Shown here piece after piece: positions 1 to 6,320 of a DNA stretch of 10,034 bases. Source of the DNA: Dehalococcoidales bacterium (GTDB lineage: Bacteria > Chloroflexota > Dehalococcoidia > Dehalococcoidales > CSSed11-197); NCBI GenBank assembly GCA_028705415.1, contig JAQWDO010000025.1, positions 1-10,034 on the forward strand, in the 5' to 3' direction. The position numbers and the translations under genes are program-made. A model generated the notes under the pieces. It saw only the letters and a list, made by a program, of their open reading frames with translations. It was not told where the DNA came from and made no database searches. Each line of letters starts with the position of its first letter. Positions within the stretch are counted from its first letter, which is position 1.

Positions 1-1312
1 CAAGCATATCATCGATGTGCCTGAAAGCCGCTTCGGATTTATCAAGCAGTGCAAGGTCTGCCGGATCGAAATCCCCGGGTTCCGGAACAGCCCCGTCAAA
101 ATTCCGGTAGGTCATGGTTAATACCCGCTGAGCAAGGTTGCCGTAGGTAGCCACCAGTTCATCGTTGTTGCGGCGCACATATTCTCTCCAGGAGAAATCT
201 GTATCTGATGTCTCAGGCATATTTACCGAAAGCAAATAGCGCAAGGGGTCCGGATCGTAGCGTGAAAGATAATCCGGCAGCCAAACCGCCCAGTTGCGGC
301 TGGATGAAAGCTTGCGGCCTTCTATAGTGAGATATTCATTAGAAGGTACATCATAAGGAAGATTCAGGTTCCCATAACCCATAAGCATTGCCGGCCATAT
401 TATGGTATGAAAGGGAATATTATCCTTGCCAATAAAATAATAACTGCGAACGTTTCCGTCCTGCCAGAAATCACGCCATTTCTCAGGGGTACCTACAATT
501 TTCGACCATTCCTTTGATGCTGAAAGGTAGCCGATAACGGCTTCAAACCAGACGTATATTCGTTTTCCGGGGTAACCTTCAAGAGGAAGCTCGATACCCC
601 AGTCTATATCCCGGGTAATCGCCCGGTCTTTAAGGCCATTTTCAAGATAGCTAAGAGTAAAGCGGTAAACATTAGGGCGCCAGAGGTTTTCCTTGGTTTT
701 TACCCATTCGATCAGCCTGTCCTGAAACGCTGAAAGCCGTAAAAAGAAATGTTCCGATTCCTTGAATTCCGGAGCGGTGGAACATAAGCCGCACCGGGGA
801 TTTTTCAGATCCACGGGGTTTAGCGGCTGACCGCACTTATCGCACTGGTCCCCCCTTGCTCCATCATAACCACACAGGGGGCAATCCCCTTCTACGTAAC
901 GATCCGGCAGATAACGCTGGCATTTTGGACACCACGGCTGTAGAACTGTATCCTTGTAAATATCCCCCTGGTTATACAGTTTAAGAAAGATATCCTGGGA
1001 TACCTCAGCGTGGTTTTGTGTATCGGTATGAGTAAAAAGATCAAAGGAGATTCCAAGTTTGTCCCAGCATTCCAGAAAAGAGCGGTGGTATTTTTGCGCT
1101 ACTTCAGATGGGGATATTCCTTCCTTTTCGGCAGAAATGGTAATTGGAGTACCATGCATGTCCGAACCGGTAACCATAAGAACCTGGTTTCCTTTAACGC
1201 GGTTATAGCGGGCAAAAATATCCGGTGGGAGATAAGCTCCTGCAATATGCCCCAGGTGAAGGGGGCTGTTGGCGTAAGGCCAGGCAACTCCAATATAGAT
1301 GCGTTCTTTCAT
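1..1312 (-). CDS. metG: Methionyl-tRNA synthetase, N-terminal 437 residues (cut by left window edge)
   Basis: Class I aminoacyl-tRNA synthetase that charges tRNA-Met with methionine in the cytoplasm. The frame stays open from the ATG at 1312 to the window start, so about 437 residues are visible and the anticodon-binding C-terminus is missing. The start reads MKERIYIGVAWPYANSPLHL. The HIGH motif is H19-L-G-H22. The connective insertion carries four CxxC pairs at about residues 128/131, 144/147, 157/160 and 174/177, the two-knuckle zinc-binding form of MetRS. The KMSKS loop reads KLSSS at residues 334-338, so the usual second lysine is serine. No strong Shine-Dalgarno sequence precedes the ATG. 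The gene follows the small CxxC protein by 37 bases and probably belongs to the rsmI operon. The family call is essentially certain; only the full length is unknown. Confidence 0.97.
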   Translation of the reverse strand, partial: MKERIYIGVAWPYANSPLHLGHIAGAYLPPDIFARYNRVKGNQVLMVTGSDMHGTPITISAEKEGISPSEVAQKYHRSFLECWDKLGISFDLFTHTDTQNHAEVSQDIFLKLYNQGDIYKDTVLQPWCPKCQRYLPDRYVEGDCPLCGYDGARGDQCDKCGQPLNPVDLKNPRCGLCSTAPEFKESEHFFLRLSAFQDRLIEWVKTKENLWRPNVYRFTLSYLENGLKDRAITRDIDWGIELPLEGYPGKRIYVWFEAVIGYLSASKEWSKIVGTPEKWRDFWQDGNVRSYYFIGKDNIPFHTIIWPAMLMGYGNLNLPYDVPSNEYLTIEGRKLSSSRNWAVWLPDYLSRYDPDPLRYLLSVNMPETSDTDFSWREYVRRNNDELVATYGNLAQRVLTMTYRNFDGAVPEPGDFDPADLALLDKSEAAFRHIDDML

Positions 1313-1349
1313 AGAATTTGGTTTACCAGCAAATCAAGCAGCAGCGCCC

Positions 1350-1586
1350 TTATAACTGGCCAACCTCCGGTTCCGGCAGGAAAGTGAGTATTTGCTCTCC
1401 TTTTTCCTTCTTGTAATGAGCATAGCCTTTGTCCAGGGCACACTTAACACAGTAACGGACCGGAGTCCCGTTATCAGATTCTTTCCCGTTTTCTTCGTCA
1501 ACTACCAGATAACGCTCCGGATATGCTATGACGTTTGAACAAATATCGCATTTAACATTACCCAGTGATATGCAACCTCTTCGCAT
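1350..1586 (-). CDS. Small conserved-looking CxxC (zinc-ribbon-like) protein, 78 aa
   Basis: I do not recognise a named family. The 78-residue product has two cysteine pairs, C13-D-I-C16 and C46-V-K-C49, plus C5. Two CxxC knuckles about 30 residues apart are typical of small zinc ribbons, so structural zinc binding is a reasonable inference. The rest is hydrophilic, with an acidic stretch around residues 30-40 and a lysine-rich stretch around 58-63. No signal peptide or membrane segment is visible. The ATG has a good Shine-Dalgarno sequence (AGGAG, 11 bases upstream), and the gene starts 18 bases after the rsmI stop and ends 37 bases before metG. This supports a real, co-transcribed gene. The setting between an rRNA methyltransferase and a tRNA synthetase hints at a translation-related role, but that is guilt by association only. 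Confidence 0.75.
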   Translation of the reverse strand: MRRGCISLGNVKCDICSNVIAYPERYLVVDEENGKESDNGTPVRYCVKCALDKGYAHYKKEKGEQILTFLPEPEVGQL

Positions 1587-1604
1587 CTATTTATCAACTC
1601 CTGT

Positions 1605-2432
1605 TTATGATTTACTTTTTTTATCTTCAAGCCACGCCCGGTATACATCCCGGCGCTTCAAGCCTGTTTCCTCAACAATAACCCTGACGGCATCTTTTGC
1701 CTTTATGCCAGAGTTTTTCATGTCTTTTATTCGGGAGGAAATTTCCTGACCAGTGGTTCCTCCTGCCGTTTCTTTCCAGCCCTCAATTACCAATGTAAAC
1801 TCGCCCTTCGGCTGTACAAAATGATTAATAGCCTGGCTTACCGTTCCGCGGAATATCTCCTCATAGATCTTGGTTATTTCCCGGCAAACGGATATTCTCC
1901 GGTCACCGAGTATCTGCATTATATCATTAAGGGCACCACTTAGCCTATGTGGAGCCTCATAAATTACCAGCGTAGCTGTTTGCAGTTCGTTGTGTTCCAA
2001 TATCCTCCGCCGGTCTCCTTTTTTTCTTGGCAAAAAACCCATAAACAGAAAGCTGTCCGCAGGTAAAGCACTTGCAGCAACCGCGCTAACCACTGCTGAT
2101 GGCCCCGGAACGGGTATTACTCGTACCCCTTTTTCCGCAGCTCTGACTACCAGTTCATATCCCGGATCGGAAATGCCAGGCATCCCTGCTTCGGATACGA
2201 CCGCCACATCGCCTTCTTCCAGAGCTTTGAGTATGTATTCTATCTTGCCGGCACCACTGTGCTCATAAAAACTGCACAATGGAGTAGTGATCTGATATTT
2301 TTTTAGCAGAATTTTTGTTTTTCGGGTGTCTTCAGCAGCAATAAATGCTGCTTCTTTCAATACCCGGATAGCTCTCAGGGTAATATCTTCCAGATTACCA
2401 ATTGGCGTGGCGACCAGGTAAAGGAAATGCAT
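1605..2432 (-). CDS. rsmI: 16S rRNA (cytidine-1402-2'-O)-methyltransferase RsmI
   Basis: RsmI uses S-adenosylmethionine to methylate the ribose of C1402 in 16S rRNA, in the decoding centre of the small subunit. The 275-residue product matches the usual length and motif order of this tetrapyrrole-methylase-fold family: LYLVATPIGNLEDIT (residues 4-18), AAEDTRKT (32-39), VVSEAGMPGISDPGY (78-92), the VPGPSA loop (108-113) and GFLPRK (132-137). The start was placed at the ATG at 2432 because GGAG at 2443-2446 sits 10 bases upstream. A TTG three codons earlier (2441) is open but would lie directly against that ribosome site. The gene is the first of a probable operon with the small CxxC protein and metG, and has its own promoter facing away from guaB3. 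Identification is secure. Confidence 0.96.
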   Translation of the reverse strand: MHFLYLVATPIGNLEDITLRAIRVLKEAAFIAAEDTRKTKILLKKYQITTPLCSFYEHSGAGKIEYILKALEEGDVAVVSEAGMPGISDPGYELVVRAAEKGVRVIPVPGPSAVVSAVAASALPADSFLFMGFLPRKKGDRRRILEHNELQTATLVIYEAPHRLSGALNDIMQILGDRRISVCREITKIYEEIFRGTVSQAINHFVQPKGEFTLVIEGWKETAGGTTGQEISSRIKDMKNSGIKAKDAVRVIVEETGLKRRDVYRAWLEDKKSKS

Positions 2433-2442
2433 AATATCCAAG

Positions 2443-2446
2443 CTCC
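2443..2446 (-). promoter_or_regulatory. Ribosome binding site that sets the rsmI start
   Basis: GGAG on the minus strand lies 10 bases before the ATG at 2432 and only one base before the alternative TTG at 2441. The spacing therefore favours the shorter, ATG-initiated RsmI. Confidence 0.6.
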
Positions 2447-2455
2447 AAAGCTGTA

Positions 2456-2484
2456 ATTATAACTCATTGGCTTCGTAGCGTCTA
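2456..2484 (-). promoter_or_regulatory. Probable sigma-70-type promoter of the rsmI operon
   Basis: On the minus strand a perfect -10 box TATAAT (2456-2461) is preceded by a 17-base spacer and a moderate -35 box TAGACG (2479-2484, four of six consensus bases). Transcription would start near 2449, leaving a very short leader that contains the rsmI ribosome site. The placement in the gap between divergent genes supports it; this is prediction by eye. Confidence 0.55.
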
Positions 2485-2614
2485 ACTATGCAAATCTTTC
2501 TCAACTTAAATCTAACACTTGGCAGTTGAAAAATACATTAATACCCGGGCAATTCAGATAATAATTCCAGTCGCTGTTTGCAACATTATGTAATACTGAT
2601 AATAACCATTTAGC

Positions 2615-2644
2615 TTGACTCATACTCTCCGGCTCTGTTATATT
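2615..2644 (+). promoter_or_regulatory. Probable sigma-70-type promoter of guaB3
   Basis: TTGACT (2615-2620, five of six consensus bases) and TATATT (2639-2644, five of six) are separated by 18 bases. The predicted start of transcription near 2651 leaves a leader of about 20 bases holding the ribosome site TAAGGAGG (2655-2662), nine bases before the ATG. It lies in the roughly 240-base gap between the divergent rsmI and guaB3 genes, the rest of which shows no further clear structure. Confidence 0.6.
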
Positions 2645-2671
2645 CTTAGGTTAATAAGGAGGAATACTTTA

Positions 2672-3823
2672 ATGACCAGTCCCCACTTCAAACAGCTTCG
2701 CCGAGCTTATGGTTTTGATGATGTTGCAATTGTTCCAGGTGATGTTACCATCAACCCGGATCAGACCGATGTCAGTTTAAAAATCGGCAACAGTAAATTT
2801 GATATCCCCATCCTGGCTTCAGCTATGGATGGTGTTACCGATGTTAACATGGCCATTGCCATGAGTAAAAACGGCGGCCTTGCCGTTCTAAACCTGGAAG
2901 GAATTCAAACACGTTACGAAGATCCGGATAAGATTCTCGACCAAATAGCCGGCTGTCCACAGGCAGAAGTCACATCACTCTTCCAGAAACTCTACCAGGA
3001 ACCCATTAAGGAAGAGCTGGTAAAAGAAAGAGTCCGTCAAATCAAAGCTGGCGGTGCGGTATGTGCCGTTTCTGTCGCGCCGGCCAATACCAAATGGCTG
3101 GCACCGATTGTGGAAGAAGCCGGCGCCGATATATTGGTAGTTGCATCTACCGTTACCAGTGCCAGGCATATCTCCAAGAGTACCCGCGGGCTTATCTTTG
3201 AAGACTTATGTGCATCCATGCGCATTCCAGTAGTTGTTGGTAACTGTGTAAGCTACAGCGCCTGCCTGGCTCTCATACGGACCGGTGTTGCCGCAGTTTT
3301 GATCGGCGTTGGCCCGGGTGCAGCCTGCACCTCCAGAAGCGTGCTTGGCATCGGGGTACCGCAAATCACTGCCACCATAGACTGCGCCGCCGCAAGGGAT
3401 ACTTATTATGAAGAAACCGGGCGTTATGTGCCAATAATTACCGACGGCGGCTTCCATCGCGGAGGGGAAATCAGCAAAGCAATTGCCGCCGGTGCCGATG
3501 GTGTTATGCTGGGGTCCATATTTGCCCAGGCAAAGGGAGCCCCCGGCAGAGGTTATCACTGGGGGATGGCCAATCCACATCCGGCACTTCCCCGCGGAAC
3601 CCGCATTAAAGTTGGCACCACCGGTACGCTGGAACAGATTCTTTACGGACCCAGCTCTCTTACCGATGGCACTCAGAACCTGGTTGGCGCTCTCCAAAAT
3701 ACCATGGGGCTCTGCGGAGCCGCCAATATCAGTGAAATGCACAATGCCGAGATGGTTATCGCACCCTCAATTATTACCGAAGGCAAGGTTTGGCAATTTG
3801 CCCAGGGCCAGGTAAAAAAGTAA
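2672..3823 (+). CDS. guaB3: GuaB3-family IMP dehydrogenase-like protein (IMPDH or GMP reductase)
   Basis: This enzyme of the IMPDH/GMP reductase superfamily acts in purine nucleotide interconversion (IMP/XMP/GMP) in the cytoplasm. The 383-residue protein is a single TIM barrel. Early motifs read PILASAMDGV (residues 46-55). The catalytic loop is GVGPGAACTSR, with the nucleophilic cysteine at about residue 219, and the substrate phosphate site includes ITDGGF (256-261) and DGVMLGS (276-282). No CBS-domain pair is inserted, unlike classical GuaB, and the spacing fits the GuaB3 subfamily, usually labelled IMP dehydrogenase. Cyanobacterial GuaB3 has, to my recollection, been reported to act as a GMP reductase, so the reaction direction is open here. 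The start was chosen at the ATG at 2672 because TAAGGAGG lies nine bases upstream; an in-frame TTG at 2615 overlaps the -35 box. The gene is monocistronic, ending at a terminator. Confidence 0.9.
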   Translation: MTSPHFKQLRRAYGFDDVAIVPGDVTINPDQTDVSLKIGNSKFDIPILASAMDGVTDVNMAIAMSKNGGLAVLNLEGIQTRYEDPDKILDQIAGCPQAEVTSLFQKLYQEPIKEELVKERVRQIKAGGAVCAVSVAPANTKWLAPIVEEAGADILVVASTVTSARHISKSTRGLIFEDLCASMRIPVVVGNCVSYSACLALIRTGVAAVLIGVGPGAACTSRSVLGIGVPQITATIDCAAARDTYYEETGRYVPIITDGGFHRGGEISKAIAAGADGVMLGSIFAQAKGAPGRGYHWGMANPHPALPRGTRIKVGTTGTLEQILYGPSSLTDGTQNLVGALQNTMGLCGAANISEMHNAEMVIAPSIITEGKVWQFAQGQVKK

Positions 3824-3853
3824 TATACTTTTGAAATATACTCATAAACATTT

Positions 3854-3885
3854 AAGGCTGGCATGTACATGCCAGCCTTTGTTTT
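3854..3885. terminator. Bidirectional intrinsic terminator between convergent genes
   Basis: A perfect 11-base-pair stem (3854-3864 with 3869-3879) closes a four-base GTAC loop. It is followed on the plus strand by TTGTTTT and preceded by bases that give an AT-rich tail on the minus strand. It sits between the stop codons of guaB3 (3823) and the convergent gene ending at 3903, so it can serve both transcripts, more strongly the plus one. Confidence 0.85.
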
Positions 3886-3902
3886 ACCATTAAGCCGAAA
3901 TA

Positions 3903-4676
3903 TTATTCGTCGTAATCGTCATCATCCTCATCTTCATCTGGAACCGGTTCAGGTGAACTGGACAGGCTGCTTTTTACAGAAGGTATGATCGGAGACAGAG
4001 AAATCTTTTTACGGTGCGAGTCCAGATCAAGATTATCGATTACCTTCCTCAGGTCCTTTACTGCAGAAGGAACAGCAGGGTCAACATCCACTACAAAACC
4101 ATCAATACCGTAATCCCACATCTCTTCCATATCACGGGCATCAATTTTCAAATCAACCCGGATTAGCAGTGGTTTGTTTATTGCAATTGCCAGTCGTCGG
4201 CAAAGCATATAATTCTTGATGGTAAGCCTGCAGGCATGCCCTTCTCTGCCTTCTATAACTACAGCATCCACTGGCAGATCATCCAGCTGGCGCAGGAATT
4301 TATCTTCTATTTCCGGCTCAACCACCAGTGCTTTGCCAGCTTTGGTTTTCTTGAGCTGGCACATGTCGGCATCCAGGTTAAGAGCATAAAAATCATTCTG
4401 GCAGCCGGAATTATTTCCCAACCAGCAGCCATAGGGCATTACAACTTTATCCTTTGCCAGCTGTTTGATGAACCGGTCAGCAACTTCTTCCTGATGAGTA
4501 TCAATAAATACGGCATCTGCCCCCTCAACCAGAGACAAGGCCTGCTTTTCATCACCGGATGCCCTTGCCACAAGTACCGGGCGGGGCTTTTCCTGCTTCC
4601 TGTTAACCCCGGCAAACCCTAATGGTGGCGCTTCAATCCGCGCAGCGTTTTTCAGTTTTTTAACAAGTTCACTCAC
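3903..4676 (-). CDS. Uncharacterised protein, probable alpha/beta (TIM-barrel-like) fold with acidic C-terminal tail
   Basis: I do not recognise a named family, although the style recalls hypothetical proteins of Chloroflexota. The product is about 257 residues. Alternating hydrophobic strands and helices are visible: PVLVARAS, GADAVFIDT, DAVVIEG, KPLLIRVDL and GFVVDVD, each followed by an amphipathic helix, as in a TIM barrel. No catalytic signature, signal peptide or membrane segment is seen. Residues after about 215 look disordered: a Ser/Pro-rich linker (SSLSSSPEPVP) and the extreme tail DEDEDDDDYDE. Two candidate starts exist. The ATG at 4682 has the GGGAG ribosome site only one base away, whereas the GTG two codons later has it at an ideal seven bases, so the GTG is chosen. 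The gene stands alone, convergent with guaB3. A weak promoter candidate on the minus strand is TTGCTA, an 18-base spacer and TAAACT at 4722-4727. Confidence 0.8.
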   Translation of the reverse strand: MSELVKKLKNAARIEAPPLGFAGVNRKQEKPRPVLVARASGDEKQALSLVEGADAVFIDTHQEEVADRFIKQLAKDKVVMPYGCWLGNNSGCQNDFYALNLDADMCQLKKTKAGKALVVEPEIEDKFLRQLDDLPVDAVVIEGREGHACRLTIKNYMLCRRLAIAINKPLLIRVDLKIDARDMEEMWDYGIDGFVVDVDPAVPSAVKDLRKVIDNLDLDSHRKKISLSPIIPSVKSSLSSSPEPVPDEDEDDDDYDE

Positions 4677-4683
4677 ATGCATG

Positions 4684-4688
4684 CTCCC
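4684..4688 (-). promoter_or_regulatory. Ribosome binding site favouring a GTG start
   Basis: GGGAG on the minus strand lies seven bases before the GTG at 4676 and one base before the ATG at 4682. The ATG is therefore too close to be used efficiently, and the real start is likely the GTG. Confidence 0.55.
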
Positions 4689-4798
4689 AATCAGGTTTAT
4701 TTTGGGCTTTAAACAAGGAACAGTTTACTCGAAAAACGCCATATTTAGCAAACAGCAACAGATTTTTAAGGGCAAGCGTTTTATCAGGTGGCAAGCTG

Positions 4799-4930
4799 CC
4801 AGGGTCCTGGTAAATGTATTTGGTTTTAATTCAATATGTTAATAAAACCAATGAATTGGGACAAAATACCCCTCATTTTTACCGGATGGTACTATCATCT
4901 ATTGCTTAAAGCCTTTATAATTACCGGTAA
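4799..4930 (+). promoter_or_regulatory. Palindrome-rich control region upstream of the SDR gene
   Basis: The gap of about 275 bases between divergent genes holds several short symmetric elements. CCAGG-GT-CCTGG is at 4799-4810. A nine-base inverted repeat, TTGGTTTTA (4820-4828) and TAAAACCAA (4843-4851), has a 14-base centre. TTACCGGTAA, a perfect ten-base palindrome, is at 4921-4930. The half TTACCGG also occurs at 4879-4885, exactly 42 bases upstream, about four helical turns. The last palindrome abuts a perfect -10 box TATAAT (4916-4921), for which I see no good -35 box. This arrangement would suit an activated or repressed promoter. That these are operators is inference. Confidence 0.4.
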
Positions 4931-4951
4931 AACACACAAGGGAGGGAAACC

Positions 4952-5746
4952 ATGACCCAGCCTGTTACAGATCTATTTAATCTTAAAGGCAAGGTTGCCG
5001 TGGTTACCGGAGCTGCTATGGGGATTGGCAAGGCCATTGCCTACCGGTTGGCCGAATGTGGCGCTGCAGTTATTATCACCGATATCAACCTTGATGCAGC
5101 TAACTCCACAGTAGAGGAATTCAAAGCCCGCGGCTTCAATACAGCCGCCACCAAAGCAGACGCCGGCAATGTGGAGGATGCTGGAAAAACTGTTCAATAT
5201 GCAATTGACACATTCGGAGATATTAACATTCTGGTTAACAACGCCGGCATTTACCCATTTTCACCGGCCCTGGATATTAAAGAGGAAATGTGGGATAAAA
5301 CCATCGATATCAACCTTAAAGGGGTTATGTTTTATTCCCGCGCTGCTGCCCTCGCCATGAAGGATAAAAACCACGGCGGTAAAATTGTAAATATTGCTTC
5401 CATAGATGCCTTCCGCCCTACCGGCAACATTGCTCACTATAATGCTTCCAAGGGCGGGGTGGTGATGCTTACCAAGGCACTTGCCAAGGAGTGGGCACCT
5501 CTTGGAATACTGGTTAACGCAGTAGCCCCGGGTTCAATTGCCACGCCTGGCACCACTGCCAGCATCACCGGCCTTAGCCCCGAACAGCAAAAAGAAATGG
5601 CGAAGGAATATGTAGCCAAGATCCCGATTGGAAGGTTTGGGGAACCTGATGATATCGCCAAAGCAGTTCTCTTTCTTGCCAGTGCGGCTTCTGATTATAT
5701 TGTGGGGACAACAATTATTGCGGATGGAGGGGTTCTACTCAGTTAG
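4952..5746 (+). CDS. Short-chain dehydrogenase/reductase (SDR), classical FabG-like type
   Basis: NAD(P)-dependent oxidoreductase of the classical SDR family, 264 residues, a normal length. The Rossmann nucleotide loop is TGAAMGIG (residues 19-26). Asp44 at the end of the second strand (IITDIN) favours NAD(H) over NADP(H). The structural motif NNAG is at 96-99. The catalytic tetrad is visible as Asn121, Ser150, Tyr163 and Lys167 (YNASK). The C-terminal VAPGSIATP segment and the FLASAASDYIVGTTIIADGG ending are typical. It resembles FabG and glucose/alcohol SDR enzymes, but the substrate cannot be read from sequence and there is no fatty-acid synthesis context, so no symbol is given. The ATG has GGAGG (4941-4945) six bases upstream. 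The gene follows a palindrome-rich control region. The flavodoxin gene downstream has its own promoter, so co-transcription is not required. Confidence 0.94.
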   Translation: MTQPVTDLFNLKGKVAVVTGAAMGIGKAIAYRLAECGAAVIITDINLDAANSTVEEFKARGFNTAATKADAGNVEDAGKTVQYAIDTFGDINILVNNAGIYPFSPALDIKEEMWDKTIDINLKGVMFYSRAAALAMKDKNHGGKIVNIASIDAFRPTGNIAHYNASKGGVVMLTKALAKEWAPLGILVNAVAPGSIATPGTTASITGLSPEQQKEMAKEYVAKIPIGRFGEPDDIAKAVLFLASAASDYIVGTTIIADGGVLLS

Positions 5747-5749
5747 TTA

Positions 5750-5779
5750 TTGATACTGGCGGGTATCTGATAATATAAT
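5750..5779 (+). promoter_or_regulatory. Near-consensus promoter of the flavodoxin-like gene
   Basis: TTGATA (5750-5755, five of six consensus bases) and a perfect TATAAT (5774-5779) are separated by 18 bases and begin three bases after the SDR stop codon. An inverted repeat GATAC (5752-5756) and GTATC (5763-5767) overlaps the -35 box and spacer and could be an operator. The leader of about 40 bases carries AGGGGA (5816-5821) just before the flavodoxin ATG. Confidence 0.6.
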
Positions 5780-5826
5780 CTTCAGGTGGTGACAACCGGA
5801 TATTAACTTGTGGCAAGGGGAAGAAT

Positions 5827-6300
5827 ATGAAAGCTCTTGTTGTGTATGATTCAGTTTACGGTAACACCGAAAAAATTGCGGAAGCCATCGGCAAAGGCCT
5901 CTTGGGCTTTGAGCAGGTAAAAGTTTTCAAGGTTAACGAAGCTGACCCCCAGTACCTTGATGAATACGGTCTTGTAATTGTTGGCTCACCCACCCAGGCC
6001 GGCAGGCCTCTCCCCTCCGTGCAGGAATTCTTAGCCAAGATTCCCTCAGGTGGTCTTAAGGAGGTCAAGGTAGCCTCCTTCGACACCGGTATGCCCAAAC
6101 AGGGCAAGGGCTGGTTTCTGAAACTGGTGGTAAAAATACTGGGGTATGCCGCTCCGCGCATCGCCAAAGTCCTTTCAGAAAAAGGCGGCAAGCTGATTGC
6201 CGAGCCGCAGGGATTTTATGTCGATGACAAGGAAGGGCCTTTGCTTGAAGGCGAAGAAGCCAGAGCCACCGAATGGGCAACAGCTCTGCCAAAGGAATAG
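5827..6300 (+). CDS. Flavodoxin-like FMN-binding electron carrier or oxidoreductase
   Basis: Soluble single-domain flavodoxin-fold protein of 157 residues that probably binds FMN non-covalently and moves electrons. The first strand MKALVVYDS runs into the phosphate-binding loop DSVYGNTEKIA (residues 8-18). The next FMN loop is VGSPTQAGRP (52-61), and a third lies near FDTGMPKQG (85-93). The phosphate loop reads SVYGNT, not the textbook T-x-T-G-N-T of classical flavodoxins. This is common in the broader flavodoxin-domain group that includes HemG-like and WrbA-like proteins, so carrier versus enzyme cannot be decided. No signal peptide or extra domain is present. The ATG at 5827 has AGGGGA five bases upstream. 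The gene has its own strong promoter and is convergent with the transporter ATPase, with only 20 bases between stop codons. Confidence 0.9.
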   Translation: MKALVVYDSVYGNTEKIAEAIGKGLLGFEQVKVFKVNEADPQYLDEYGLVIVGSPTQAGRPLPSVQEFLAKIPSGGLKEVKVASFDTGMPKQGKGWFLKLVVKILGYAAPRIAKVLSEKGGKLIAEPQGFYVDDKEGPLLEGEEARATEWATALPKE

Positions 6301-6320
6301 AAGGTAATAAGCCGATACAG

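Noticed and set aside
2615..2671. N-terminal extension of guaB3 from a TTG at 2615
   Set aside because: The TTG is part of the -35 box of the predicted promoter, and a strong TAAGGAGG site lies before the ATG at 2672 that matches family starts.
3206..3742. Open frame of 178 codons antisense to guaB3
   Set aside because: It lies entirely opposite the catalytic core of a well-recognised enzyme, has no ribosome site, and its translation shows no domain. It is a shadow of guaB3 codon use.
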